This document shows positions 55,801 through 62,807 of a stretch of DNA of 64,000 nt, one piece after another. The notes beneath the pieces are model-generated. The model was not told the origin of the DNA, made no database searches, and was given only the letters and a program-made list of their open reading frames with translations. Each line of letters begins with the position of its first letter. Positions within the stretch are counted from its first letter, which is position 1. Position numbers and translations under genes: made by a program. The DNA comes from DASZBX01 sp035943635 (GTDB lineage: Bacteria > Actinomycetota > Actinomycetes > Streptomycetales > Catenulisporaceae), in NCBI GenBank assembly GCA_035943635.1, contig DASZBX010000006.1:1-64000 (forward strand). Direction: 5' to 3'.

Positions 55801-56453
55801 CGAACACCGGCACCGCGGCCGCGGCCATCTCCTCGGTCGCCACCTCCGGTGACTTCGCCCAGACGAACACCTGCGGCAGTTCGCTGGCCGCCGGCGCGTC
55901 GTGCGCGGTGAACGTCACCTTCAAGCCGACCGCTTCGGGGACCCGCACCGGGAACCTGACCATCTCCGGCAACGCCACCAACAACCCGACCACCGTGGCC
56001 CTGACCGGCACCGGCGCGGGCAGCACCAGCCCGACCAACCTCGCGCTGAACAAGACCGCCACCGCGTCGAGTTACACCCAGACGTACACGGCGTCCAACG
56101 CGGTCGACGGCAACGCCAACACCTACTGGGAGGGCACCAACGGCGCCTGGCCGACCACCCTGTCGGTCAACCTCGCCGCCAGCCACTCCCTGAGCTCGGT
56201 CGTCGTCGACCTGCCCCCGGCCACCGCCTGGAGCACCCGCACCCAGACCTTCTCGGTCCTGGGCAGCACCAACGGCAGCACCTGGACGACCCTGGTCGGA
56301 TCCGCGACCTACACGTTCAACCCGGCCACCGGCAACACGGTGTCCATCAACCTGCCGTCCGGTACCACCGACCAGTACGTGGAGCTCTCCTTCACGGCCA
56401 ACAACGTGCAGAACGGCGCACAGGCCTCCGAGTTCCAGGTCATGGGTATCTAG
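52872..56453 (+). CDS. secreted GH87-type alpha-1,3-glucanase with accessory domains
   Basis: 1193 residues from the GTG at 52872. Signal peptide at about 1-37 (APASAAA). A CBM35-like domain (YVEVQAESSATNGTVIGPSY) is followed by a right-handed beta-helix (about 210-580) with TTADGINFHGG and IRNTGDDGIATW. Asp357, Asp380 and Asp381 are spaced +23/+24, the spacing reported for the catalytic aspartates of Agl-KA-type GH87 mutanases. Then two choice-of-anchor-D/ASH-type domains, an F5/8-type-C (discoidin) domain, a third ASH domain and a second discoidin domain. Likely degrades fungal or bacterial alpha-1,3-glucan outside the cell. Terminated by a strong hairpin overlapping the stop codon. Confidence 0.88.
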   Translation: MFQSAHKLKRGVAFVGGAALLTGGVLALAVAPASAAATGGSGASLPYVEVQAESSATNGTVIGPSYTQGQLADEASGRKAVTLGSGQYVTFTTPVATNSVDLRYSIPDTSSGSVYTAPLSLYVNGTKQSDLTLTNAYSWYYSSYPFSNSPSGGNPHHFYDEVHRLFSTTYPAGTTFKFEVDSEDTASSYTLDLADFENVGAALTQPAGSVSVTSKGADATGAADSTAAFNSAISAAGSGGTVWIPPGTYNIPGHISVDNVTIAGAGMWYSTVTGTAPGFYGNSAPSPSTNVHLSNFAIFGNVQERDDSAQVNGIGGALSNSTVSNIWIEHMKVGAWMDGPMSGLTFSGMRIRDTTADGINFHGGVTNSTVTDSDIRNTGDDGIATWADSTEGADAGDTISNNTVQLQQLANGIAIYGGNNNTVTGNLVQDTGIVQGGGITVAQRFNSTPVGLTTLSNNSLIRDGSLDPNWLFGVGAMWFDGSQGAVTGPINVSNTLIEQSPYEAIQWVEGTVSGVSLNNVTIAGTGTFALQEQTGGAATFTNVTATGVGALSSVNSPVYNCEGGGFAVTDGGGNSGISGTPFCGNWPAPNYPPYPVTGVQANPSALNFGSVATGATSAAQTVTVSNPTGSAAAVSSIAVSGAFAQTNTCGSSIAANGSCTVSVTFKPTASGANSGSLTVTAGGVTNTVALSGTGIAPGPVLNPSPASLSFAGTVVGDSAAPQTVTVTDSGTSAATVSGVSATGDFSQTNNCSSIAVGASCAVTVTFKPTASGSRTGTLTVTSNANNSPTTIALSGSGIGSTTDIAAGQPATASSSNSPYVASNLTDADPSTYWESANGTFPAWAQVDLGQNYSVGQIELKLPPATAWAARTETLSVQGSTDGTNFTTLVGSAGYTFDPTADNNTVTIPFSAATARYVRVNITANSGWTAGQLSDFEVFPSSGGGGTSSATLSVAPTSLSFASQTLNSTSAAQTVTVTNTGTAAAAISSVATSGDFAQTNTCGSSLAAGASCAVNVTFKPTASGTRTGNLTISGNATNNPTTVALTGTGAGSTSPTNLALNKTATASSYTQTYTASNAVDGNANTYWEGTNGAWPTTLSVNLAASHSLSSVVVDLPPATAWSTRTQTFSVLGSTNGSTWTTLVGSATYTFNPATGNTVSINLPSGTTDQYVELSFTANNVQNGAQASEFQVMGI

Positions 56454-56497
56454 TGCCGTGGCCGGGAACGCTTGCCCTTTCCCGGCCACGGCACTAG
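56450..56497 (+). terminator. strong terminator overlapping the GH87 stop codon
   Basis: A 19-bp perfect stem beginning CTAGTGCCGTGGCCGGGAA and a ten-base loop. The TAG stop of the GH87 gene is inside the left arm. Confidence 0.88.
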
Positions 56498-56556
56498 TAG
56501 CCACTCATCCTGGTCTAGCTATCAGGTGATGCACACGCGGTGATCTCATCGCCAAC

Positions 56557-56588
56557 GTGCCGCCGAGTACGCGAGTACTCGGCGGCAC
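56557..56588. terminator. second hairpin between convergent genes
   Basis: A 14-bp perfect stem GTGCCGCCGAGTAC / GTACTCGGCGGCAC with loop GCGA. It lies 20 bases past the end of the minus-strand hydrolase gene and probably terminates it. Confidence 0.8.
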
Positions 56589-56607
56589 TGTTGTGTCTGC
56601 TACGGCA

Positions 56608-57351
56608 CTACTGCTGCGGCCGGATCAGGTGCCGGGCGAAGAACCGGGCCCCGGCGTCGATCTCGAACGCCGGAACGCCGGTGTGCCCGCCGGTGTTGGC
56701 GTGCAGCGTCTTCTCCTTGCTGCCGAAGGCGTCGAACAGGTCCAGCGCCGCCTGCCGGTCGTTGTTCTCGTCGTCCCACTGCAGCAGGACCTGGAGCGGA
56801 ACGGCGACCTGCCGGGCCTCCTCGAGGATCGCGGCGGGCACGAAGCTCCCGGCGAACAGGTTCGCGGCCGCGATCCGCGGTTCGACCGCGGCCAGCCGGA
56901 CGCCGATGGCGATCACTCCGCCCTCGTACCCGGCCGGCCCGCCGATCTCCGGCAGTTCCAGCAGGGCGTCCAGGGCGGTCTGCCATTCCGGGACCGCCCG
57001 GCCGACCAGCGGCAGGACGAGACGGTCGACGATGTCGCCGAGCGGCTCCCCGGCCGCCAGCGCCTGGCGCAGGTCGGCCCGCGCCTGCTCGGTGTCGGCC
57101 GACTTCGGCCGGTCGCCGCTGCCGGGCAGTTCGATGGTGACTGCGGCGAAGCCGAACTGCGCCACGTAGTGCCGGGCCCGGGCCGCCAGCCGGGGGTACA
57201 TCTTGTCCAGCCCGCCGGGGTGGCCGACCAGGATCAGCGGCGCGGGCGTGGCGGGGGTCGCGGGCGTCCACAGGAAGCCGGGGATCTCGCCGAGGGTGAA
57301 TGCGCGTTCGAGGACGTTGTCGTCGAGACGCTGTTCAGAAGTGAAGTGCAT
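56608..57351 (-). CDS. alpha/beta hydrolase, nucleophile serine not seen
   Basis: About 247 residues from the ATG at 57351; an in-frame start 27 bases upstream is less well placed. Dienelactone-hydrolase-like fold: HPGGLDKMYP (oxyanion region), IELPGSGDRP, then VLLQWDDENNDRQAALDLF (acid) and NTGGHTGVPAFE (His). Where G-x-S-x-G is expected the protein has GGVIAIGVRL, with no serine. Close relatives I recall look similar here, so this may be a family trait (non-enzymatic or altered catalysis) rather than damage. Confidence 0.78.
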   Translation of the reverse strand: MHFTSEQRLDDNVLERAFTLGEIPGFLWTPATPATPAPLILVGHPGGLDKMYPRLAARARHYVAQFGFAAVTIELPGSGDRPKSADTEQARADLRQALAAGEPLGDIVDRLVLPLVGRAVPEWQTALDALLELPEIGGPAGYEGGVIAIGVRLAAVEPRIAAANLFAGSFVPAAILEEARQVAVPLQVLLQWDDENNDRQAALDLFDAFGSKEKTLHANTGGHTGVPAFEIDAGARFFARHLIRPQQ

Positions 57352-57529
57352 AGTCGTGCCTTTCGGGAATGCGCTCATGAACGGCGCTCCCGGACGACCT
57401 ATCGCCCGACCATGACCCCAGAGGGGAGCACCCAGGTCGAAATGTTCACGGGTACCACCTCCTCATTCTCTCGCACGGTCACCGGAAGGCTATCAGTGGC
57501 CGCGCGCGATCCGCCAACGGGTTTTTCGG

Positions 57530-57855
57530 TCAGGACAGTCGCGGTGTCGCGCTGAGGTGCTCGGGGTCGACGGCGGTCGTGCGCAGCAGCGTCCCGATCT
57601 CGCCGGCCCGATCGAGGCCGTCGACCAGTTCGGCGAGGTGACGGGCCTGGTCGGCAGGCGGGGCGCGGGTGGCGTTGGCCGTGTACTTGGCGTGGATCTC
57701 CGCGTCGGTCATCGGGTCGTCCGGGGTTCCGTGGCTGGCCGGAACGGCGCGGCGTACGGTGCGGCCGTCGGTCAGGTGCACGATGACCTCGCCGGGAAAT
57801 GGCGCGGGAAGTCGGTTGCCTCGTCCGGGGTGCAGGTGTTCTTTGCGGCGTAGGC
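57530..57855 (-). pseudogene. MmgE/PrpD-family C-terminal fragment with frameshift
   Basis: The family's C-terminal end can be read in two frames: AAKNTCTPDEATDFPRHFP, then after one missing base GEVIVHLTDGRTVRRAVPAS and GTPDDPMTDAEIHAKYTANA to the stop. PrpD-type proteins are about 450 residues; only about 110 remain. Its broken end meets the broken end of the opposite-strand IclR-like fragment near 57855. Confidence 0.75.
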
Positions 57856-58104
57856 GACAACGGCGCCGCCGGAGTCGCGGCGGCCCTGCTGGACCCGGAC
57901 GACGGCCTCCCGCTCGGCTCGCTCGCCATCGCAGGGCTCGATTACCGACTGCCGGACAGCGCGCTGCGCCGGCTCGCCGCGCCGCTGACCGCGGCCGCCC
58001 GCGAATTCGCCCCGCAGCTCGCCGCGGTGGTCGGCCGGCACGCCTCCATCCGGCAGGAAGCCCTGGACGTCACGATCCAGGACTTCCTCGATACCGGAGC
58101 GTGA
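57855..58104 (+). pseudogene. IclR-like effector-domain C-terminal fragment
   Basis: Reads GDNGAAGVAAALLDPDDGLP, LGSLAIAGLDYRLPDSALRR and LAAPLTAAAREFAPQLAAVV, like the last third of an IclR-type ligand domain, then a 25-residue tail. The helix-turn-helix and most of the protein are missing. An ATG at 57799 gives an open frame, but its first 20 residues are antisense PrpD sequence. Confidence 0.5.
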
Positions 58105-58190
58105 GCCGGGCAGGCGCGTGATCCGTTGGCACGCCGGAGTTTTCGTTGCCGGCTCAGCGGATCTTCGCCGGACCCGCATCCGGGCGGTCC

Positions 58191-58769
58191 TCAGCGGAGC
58201 CGATTCGCCCCGAGTCGGCGATCAGTGGCCTGCAATGCCCTGGCCCGGCGCAGCGCGTCCCGCACCGGGTCCGGGGCAAACAGGAAGAGGAACGGCTCGA
58301 CCACGACCAGGGCCGCGGCGCCCACCAGCGGCCACCACCACAGTCCCGCGAAGAACGCGTAGTGACCCGCGTCCTGGTCGACCGTCGGGTAGTCCTCCGA
58401 GATCGAGGCGCGCCAGTGCCAGAAGCTGGCCACCCACAGCAGCGCGAAGGCCGCGAAGATCAGGATCAGCGCCGCCCGCCAGACGATCCGCCGCACCCGC
58501 CGCCTGACTACCAGCGCTTCCAGGCCGTCCGGCATCAGCGGGATCCGTCGCCACACATGGCCGGTGAACACCGAGATCCACAGCGGCACAGTCGCGATCA
58601 TCCACAGGTTGCCGGGATCCTCATCGGCGTCGGTCGCGATCATGGCGATGAAGACACCCAGCGCGACGACCAGGCAGGCGATCTGAGGCAGCCAGCGCCT
58701 CAACCGGGACAGGCGGCGACGGGTTCGGTAGCCACGGTCGCCCGTGGGCACTTCAAAGGTGAAACTCAT
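58191..58769 (-). CDS. hypothetical four-helix membrane protein
   Basis: 192 residues. Membrane segments at about 28-46, 57-72, 95-117 and 142-165 (WLPQIACLVVALGVFIAMI, LILIFAAFALLWVASFWHW), with Arg-rich loops and a basic C-terminus, consistent with cytoplasmic ends. No family recognised. Single gene. Confidence 0.7.
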   Translation of the reverse strand: MSFTFEVPTGDRGYRTRRRLSRLRRWLPQIACLVVALGVFIAMIATDADEDPGNLWMIATVPLWISVFTGHVWRRIPLMPDGLEALVVRRRVRRIVWRAALILIFAAFALLWVASFWHWRASISEDYPTVDQDAGHYAFFAGLWWWPLVGAAALVVVEPFLFLFAPDPVRDALRRARALQATDRRLGANRLR

Positions 58770-58909
58770 GGATGGTCACCGCCATTGCTCGGCCGCACGA
58801 TTGTCGCGTCTGGAACGCCAGGATAGTCGCTCGAACAAGTCCGGCAGGCCTGCCGCGGATGTCGCGACGGGCCCGCCGGAGTTGTGGAGACGTATGTCGT
58901 GGTGCCTAC

Positions 58910-59313
58910 TCAGGCCGCGGGGACCGGTTCTTCGGTCGGTGCGGGGGTGGGCTGTTCGGCCGGGTTTTCCTTGGTGGGCTTGGTGCGGCCGGTCAGGAAC
59001 CGTTCGAGCAGGGCGCCGAAGACCAGGGCGATCGTGGTCCAGATGAGCAACTGGTTCAGCAGCGAGTACCAGCGGAACTTCCACAGCACGTCGGCATCGA
59101 ACCCGGGGTAGACGATCTGTCCGGGGGCGACGGTCTGGCCGTTGACGGTCAGCGGCGTCGACAGGATGTTGACGATCGGTTGCGGCGTCTCGGTCGCGGC
59201 GCGTCCGTAGCCGAACTGGCCGGAGTAGGCCACGTTCGCCGACAGGTCGCCGAGCGAGGGCAGCAGTCCGATCAGCCCGCCAACGCTCCGCGCAGGATGG
59301 TGCATATCTCCAC
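58910..59313 (-). pseudogene. cbtA: cobalt transporter CbtA, middle deleted
   Basis: From a GTG at 59313, frame one gives the typical start VEICTILRGALAG and then stops. The next frame begins LLPSLGDLSANVAYSGQFGY and runs through FDADVLWKFRWYSLLNQLLI to a normal CbtA C-terminus. About half of the roughly 240 residues, including most membrane helices, are gone, and the junction is out of frame. It follows cbtB by 27 bases under a cobalamin riboswitch. An ATG at 59305 allows translation of the C-terminal part alone. Confidence 0.8.
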
Positions 59314-59340
59314 AGTGGGATTCCCTGGTCTAGAGCGGGT

Positions 59341-59568
59341 CTAGTGGCAGGGGAAGCCGAGGAAGTGGCGCGAGTCGTGGACCCACTCGTGGATGACCAT
59401 GCTCTTGCCGAACACGCTGGTCATGCCCTCGTCGACGCCGATGAAGTAGTACGCGGCCAAGGCGAGGAAGACGGTGATGCTCAGAGTGGCGATGACGCGG
59501 CCGCGGGACAGGGCCTCGGGCGATACCGTGGGGACCGGGTTGGCGCCGTGTAGGGGCAATGACGTCAT
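59341..59568 (-). CDS. cbtB: cobalt transporter subunit CbtB
   Basis: 75 residues, one membrane helix (ATLSITVFLALAAYYFIGV) and the CbtB signature HEWVHDSRHFLGFPCH at the very C-terminus, whose His/Asp/Cys residues probably bind cobalt. The ATG at 59568 follows a strong AGGAGGT. It is controlled by the cobalamin riboswitch directly upstream. It appears intact although its partner cbtA is broken. Confidence 0.93.
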   Translation of the reverse strand: MTSLPLHGANPVPTVSPEALSRGRVIATLSITVFLALAAYYFIGVDEGMTSVFGKSMVIHEWVHDSRHFLGFPCH

Positions 59569-59712
59569 GAGGTGACCTCCTGGAGGGATAGTGCGTCCCT
59601 CGCTAGTAGTGGAAGTGTCATGACGGCGACGTGTCTGACTTACCGCCCCTGAGGGACGGATCACAGTGGCGCCACCGCACCGGATTCACACCGGTTTCCG
59701 TGCACCGTCATA
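59569..59712 (-). promoter_or_regulatory. cobalamin riboswitch upstream of cbtB
   Basis: Reading the minus strand: P1 arm GACGG (59705-59709), then GGAAACCGGTGTGAATCCGG, the B12-box segment GCCACTGTGA, later AAGTCAGACAC and the closing CCGTC (59622-59626). These are the conserved elements of cobalamin riboswitches in the standard order. Between the aptamer and cbtB, a GAGGGA/TCCCTC hairpin is followed by CCTCCAGGAGG, in which the ribosome-binding site can be paired, a plausible expression platform acting on translation. Known role: shut off cobalt/cobalamin uptake genes when adenosylcobalamin is plentiful. Confidence 0.9.
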
Positions 59713-59832
59713 CAAATCATCACTCTAACGGCGCTAACGTAGGGTGCACAATAGAGCGCGCCTGCGCTTGTGCTGATCACGCGCGTGATCTCACCGACAG
59801 CGCCGCCGTACGATCCCCGAGGAGCCTGCGCT

Positions 59833-60660
59833 GTGAGCACCGTGAGCGCGCGACTGGCCGCGCTGGGGCCGTTCTTCGCCGCCGACTCGCACGACCCGGA
59901 CGCCGGGCCCGCACGGGAGCCGTGGCGCTCGGCGGGCGAACTGCTCGACGGCCCGGACCCGCTCGACGACTCGGATCCGCGGGCGCAACGAGTCCACGCG
60001 GTCCGCGGGTACCTCGCCGCCGCCGGAGGCCTGCCAAGTGAGTCGATCGAGCTGCGGGTGGCGGCGTCGGTGATGCACCTCGGTCTGGCCGCGCGGACGC
60101 TCTCGCCGGTGTTCGGCCTTGCCGTTTTGGGCATCCGGCTGCCGCCGGGAGCGGGACCGCTGAGCCTGCGCGACCTGCGGTGGCAGCCGAGCCTCGGCAG
60201 CATGTTCGCGCTGTCGATCCCGCGGCTCGATCAGGCGCGGCAGGTCCGTTCGGTGCGAGATAGGCAGGGTAGCCAGGGCGAGCAGGGCGGCCAACTCGAC
60301 CAGGGGCAACAGGGCGATCAGGCTGGCGACCGGCCGGAGGACGATCGGCGGGACCTGGAGCAGCTGTCCGGCGAACTGTTCGCCATCGCCAACCCGTTCG
60401 GCGTCTCGGGCCCGGTCGCAGGGAGCAACATCGCCTCCGCACTGCACGGCGCGCGGATCGCTTTGGCCGCTGCGGATCCCGGGCTCGCCCCGGCCGCGCA
60501 GGCCGAGCTCGACCGGATCCTGGCCCGGCCGACGTTCGCCGATGCGTGGCGCACGAGGCCCGACGGCCGATTCCAGCGGCATGGCTGTTGTCTGATCTAC
60601 CGGGCCGCACCCGATCGCCGCGGCCCACTGTGCGGCGACTGCATTCTCACAGGCACCTGA
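59833..60660 (+). CDS. FhuF-like (2Fe-2S) ferric reductase-type protein
   Basis: 275 residues from the GTG at 59833. The C-terminus carries the four-cysteine FhuF-type signature CCLIYRAAPDRRGPLCGDC, which binds a 2Fe-2S cluster in siderophore-iron reductases. The centre has a Gln/Asp/Arg-rich low-complexity insert (about 140-180, with QGEQGGQLDQGQQGDQ) not usual in the family. Inference: reduces ferric siderophore in the cytoplasm. No siderophore genes are adjacent. Upstream it faces the riboswitch region divergently. Confidence 0.8.
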   Translation: MSTVSARLAALGPFFAADSHDPDAGPAREPWRSAGELLDGPDPLDDSDPRAQRVHAVRGYLAAAGGLPSESIELRVAASVMHLGLAARTLSPVFGLAVLGIRLPPGAGPLSLRDLRWQPSLGSMFALSIPRLDQARQVRSVRDRQGSQGEQGGQLDQGQQGDQAGDRPEDDRRDLEQLSGELFAIANPFGVSGPVAGSNIASALHGARIALAAADPGLAPAAQAELDRILARPTFADAWRTRPDGRFQRHGCCLIYRAAPDRRGPLCGDCILTGT

Positions 60661-60721
60661 TACATGTGAATCAGCGACCTGGTAACCAGATATCCTCGAG
60701 CGACAAGGGAATGCCCAGCAC

Positions 60722-61111
60722 ATGAGCGACCAGCCAGCCGCTGACTCAGCCGTCGAACCAACTGCCGACCGACTGCCGTGCCGCGTCACCGTGTGCCGTG
60801 ACTGCTGCTGCGGGACGGCGAAGATCGTCGGAGTCGATCACGCCGCCCAGATCGCGAGGCTGCGCGAGCAGGACGTGCCCGTGCGCATCTCGGAGTGTCT
60901 CGGCGTATGCGAGCAGGCGAACGTGATCGTCGTCCAACCCTCAGCCGACGGACGCGCCGCCGGCGGCCGACCGGTTTGGTTCGGTCTCGTCAACGATCAG
61001 GATGCTGACGCCGACATCACCGCCTGGGTACGCACCGGGGGCCCAGGCATTGCGCCCATGCCGGACATCCTGGGTCTCTACCGCATCGACCCTCCGCCTA
61101 TCGCGCAGTAA
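60722..61111 (+). CDS. thioredoxin-like [2Fe-2S] ferredoxin-type protein
   Basis: 129 residues. Cysteines in VCRDCCCGT and ECLGVCEQANVIVV are arranged as in thioredoxin-like ferredoxins (NuoE/CbiW type). The product probably carries one 2Fe-2S cluster. It follows the FhuF-like gene by 61 bases on the same strand, so the two iron-sulfur proteins may form an operon. The 3' end overlaps the isochorismatase-type C-terminal fragment on the other strand. Confidence 0.82.
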   Translation: MSDQPAADSAVEPTADRLPCRVTVCRDCCCGTAKIVGVDHAAQIARLREQDVPVRISECLGVCEQANVIVVQPSADGRAAGGRPVWFGLVNDQDADADITAWVRTGGPGIAPMPDILGLYRIDPPPIAQ

Positions 61112-61265
61112 CTGCCGCAAGCCCGGCCCCGGCCGCGGCCAACCATCCGCTGACATCCGCCGCGGGCAGCAGCCGCGCGCCGATCCCGGCGCACTCGGCG
61201 AAGCCCTGCCCGTAGCCACGCGAGATCGCGTCGGGCACGACCACGATCCGGAAGTCGCGCTCACT
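61098..61265 (-). pseudogene. isochorismatase-family hydrolase, C-terminal fragment
   Basis: About 55 residues: SERDFRIVVVPDAISRGYGQ, then AGIGARLLPAADVSGWL and stop. This is the normal end of the cysteine-hydrolase (isochorismatase-like) protein whose N-terminal part is at 62808-63292 on the same strand. About 1.54 kb of other genes lie between the two halves. The active-site Cys segment (NCPR-type) that should join them is in neither piece. Confidence 0.75.
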
Positions 61266-61453
61266 CCCTTGTACAGTCGCACAAGCTCGCCCATCGTCTG
61301 GAAGGTTCTCGGATGTAAGGCGTGCTGAATCCTTTTCCGGGCCAGGATGCTCTTCTATATGTGACGGATAGAACGGCATGGTGCGGCGGCTGCGTGGACG
61401 GTACGTCGGCGGACTCGGATGTGGCAAGGGACGACAGGTGTGGCGATGGGCAC

Positions 61454-61999
61454 ATGAACGGTGGATGGGACGACAGCCGACTGGTCCGGCTGGCTCAGCA
61501 AGGCGACCAGGCGGCGATCAACGCGCTGGTGTGCAATGCTCACCCGCACGTGACCCGTTTCGCGTACACGCTGTGTGCGAGTCCGCAGGATGCCGAGGAC
61601 GCGGCGCAAGAGGCCGTCATCATCTTGTTCCGCAAGATCGGCACTCTGCGCGCCACCGCGGCCTTGGCCTCCTGGATGTTCCGCATCGTGCGTCACGAGT
61701 GTCTGCGCCTGAGCCGTAAGGCGATCGCCTCATCTACCAGCCCGTGGTCACAGGAACTCGACGGCGACCTGGCCGAGTCGGCGGAGGACCGGGTCCTTCG
61801 GCAGTTGGAAACCGAACGGCTCGCGGCGGCCGTCGCCGAGTTGCCGCCGGTCCAACGCTCCGTGCTGATCATGCGCGACATCCAGGGCCTGTCCGGCCGA
61901 GCCACCGCGGACGCACTCGGGTTGAGCGTGCCCGCCATGAAATCCCACCTGCACCGCGCCCGCACACAGATGAACACGCTCCTCACGGCCAGCCGGTAA
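61454..61999 (+). CDS. ECF-type RNA polymerase sigma factor
   Basis: 181 residues. Sigma region 2 (ALVCNAHPHVTRFAYTLCAS, DAEDAAQEAVIILFRKIGTL, ASWMFRIVRHECLRLSRK) and region 4 (LPPVQRSVLIMRDIQGLSGR, LGLSVPAMKSHLHRARTQM). No anti-sigma gene and no C-terminal extension is seen. The redoxin gene follows 57 bases downstream on the same strand. Inference: regulation by redox or by transcription level rather than a membrane anti-sigma. The pair sits between the two halves of the isochorismatase-type gene. Confidence 0.92.
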   Translation: MNGGWDDSRLVRLAQQGDQAAINALVCNAHPHVTRFAYTLCASPQDAEDAAQEAVIILFRKIGTLRATAALASWMFRIVRHECLRLSRKAIASSTSPWSQELDGDLAESAEDRVLRQLETERLAAAVAELPPVQRSVLIMRDIQGLSGRATADALGLSVPAMKSHLHRARTQMNTLLTASR

Positions 62000-62056
62000 C
62001 CGTACCGAGCTTGCAGCGTTCGGTATCGCCATCATCGAGAAAGAAGGAGTCTAGCC

Positions 62057-62524
62057 ATGCTCGACATCGGAACACCACTGCCCAGCCTGCCGCTGCATGA
62101 CACGACCGGACAGCGCGTCACGCTCGACGACGGCACACCCGGCCACGCCGCCCTAGTGTACTTCATGCGGTCCAAAAACTGCCAGATCTGCACCCGTCAT
62201 GCCAAGGACCTCGACCGTCGTGCAGCGGAATACCAGGGTAAGGGCGTGCAGGTCTACATCGCCATCCCCGAAGGCCTCGACGATGCCGTCGGCTGGAAGG
62301 CGAAGCACGAGATCACCGTCCCAGTGGTCGTGGCCACAGTCGGCAGCGCTTATGACACGGTCGGATTGACCCGCAAAGTGTTCGGATCGATCCAACAGTC
62401 CGGCACGATCCTGGTCGACTCAAACGGAACCATCCACTACGCCCTGTCGGCGACGATGCCGACCGGCGGCTACGACAGCCAAGCTGTCACCAACGCGGTC
62501 GACACCTTTAGTCGCGGCCACTGA
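62057..62524 (+). CDS. redoxin (AhpC/TSA-like peroxiredoxin)
   Basis: 155 residues, thioredoxin fold: PLPSLPLHDTTGQRVTLDD at the N-terminus, then YFMRSKNCQICTRHAKDLD with a CxxC (Cys-Gln-Ile-Cys) in the peroxidatic position, and GTILVDSNGTIHYAL. AAGAAGGAG lies seven bases before the ATG. Together with the ECF sigma factor upstream it probably forms a small oxidative-stress unit in which the redoxin is either the output or the redox sensor. Confidence 0.88.
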   Translation: MLDIGTPLPSLPLHDTTGQRVTLDDGTPGHAALVYFMRSKNCQICTRHAKDLDRRAAEYQGKGVQVYIAIPEGLDDAVGWKAKHEITVPVVVATVGSAYDTVGLTRKVFGSIQQSGTILVDSNGTIHYALSATMPTGGYDSQAVTNAVDTFSRGH

Positions 62525-62765
62525 TAAGGGACCACCACGCCCTTTCGCCGTGGCGCATCGGGCAATGGCGGGACGGACGACCCCGCACCTGCCGCAAGAG
62601 CAGGGTTCACGTTCATCGATTCCGTTCACGCACCCCGGATGGCCGGCTCTGGCACACCATCGAGTGGACGAACACCGCCGCCCGCTTGATAGCCGATGCC
62701 TGAACTCACGTCGGAGACCACGACCTGGACATCACCACCTGACCGGCCCCGTGATGTTCGTCAGC

Positions 62766-62799
62766 CGAGGAGTCCGAGCGCACCTGCTCGGACTCCTCG
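62766..62799. terminator. hairpin terminator
   Basis: A 14-bp perfect stem CGAGGAGTCCGAGC / GCTCGGACTCCTCG with a six-base loop. It closes the plus-strand ECF/redoxin unit and lies just before the broken end of the isochorismatase N-terminal part. The 240 bases between the redoxin stop and this hairpin contain no recognisable gene. Confidence 0.8.
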
Positions 62800-62807
62800 A
62801 CATCGAC

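Noticed and set aside
52812..56504. Minus-strand open frame of about 1230 codons
   Set aside because: It is antisense to the GH87 gene, with Gly/Arg/Val low-complexity and no domain, while the plus strand has signal peptide, catalytic motifs, ribosome-binding site and terminator.
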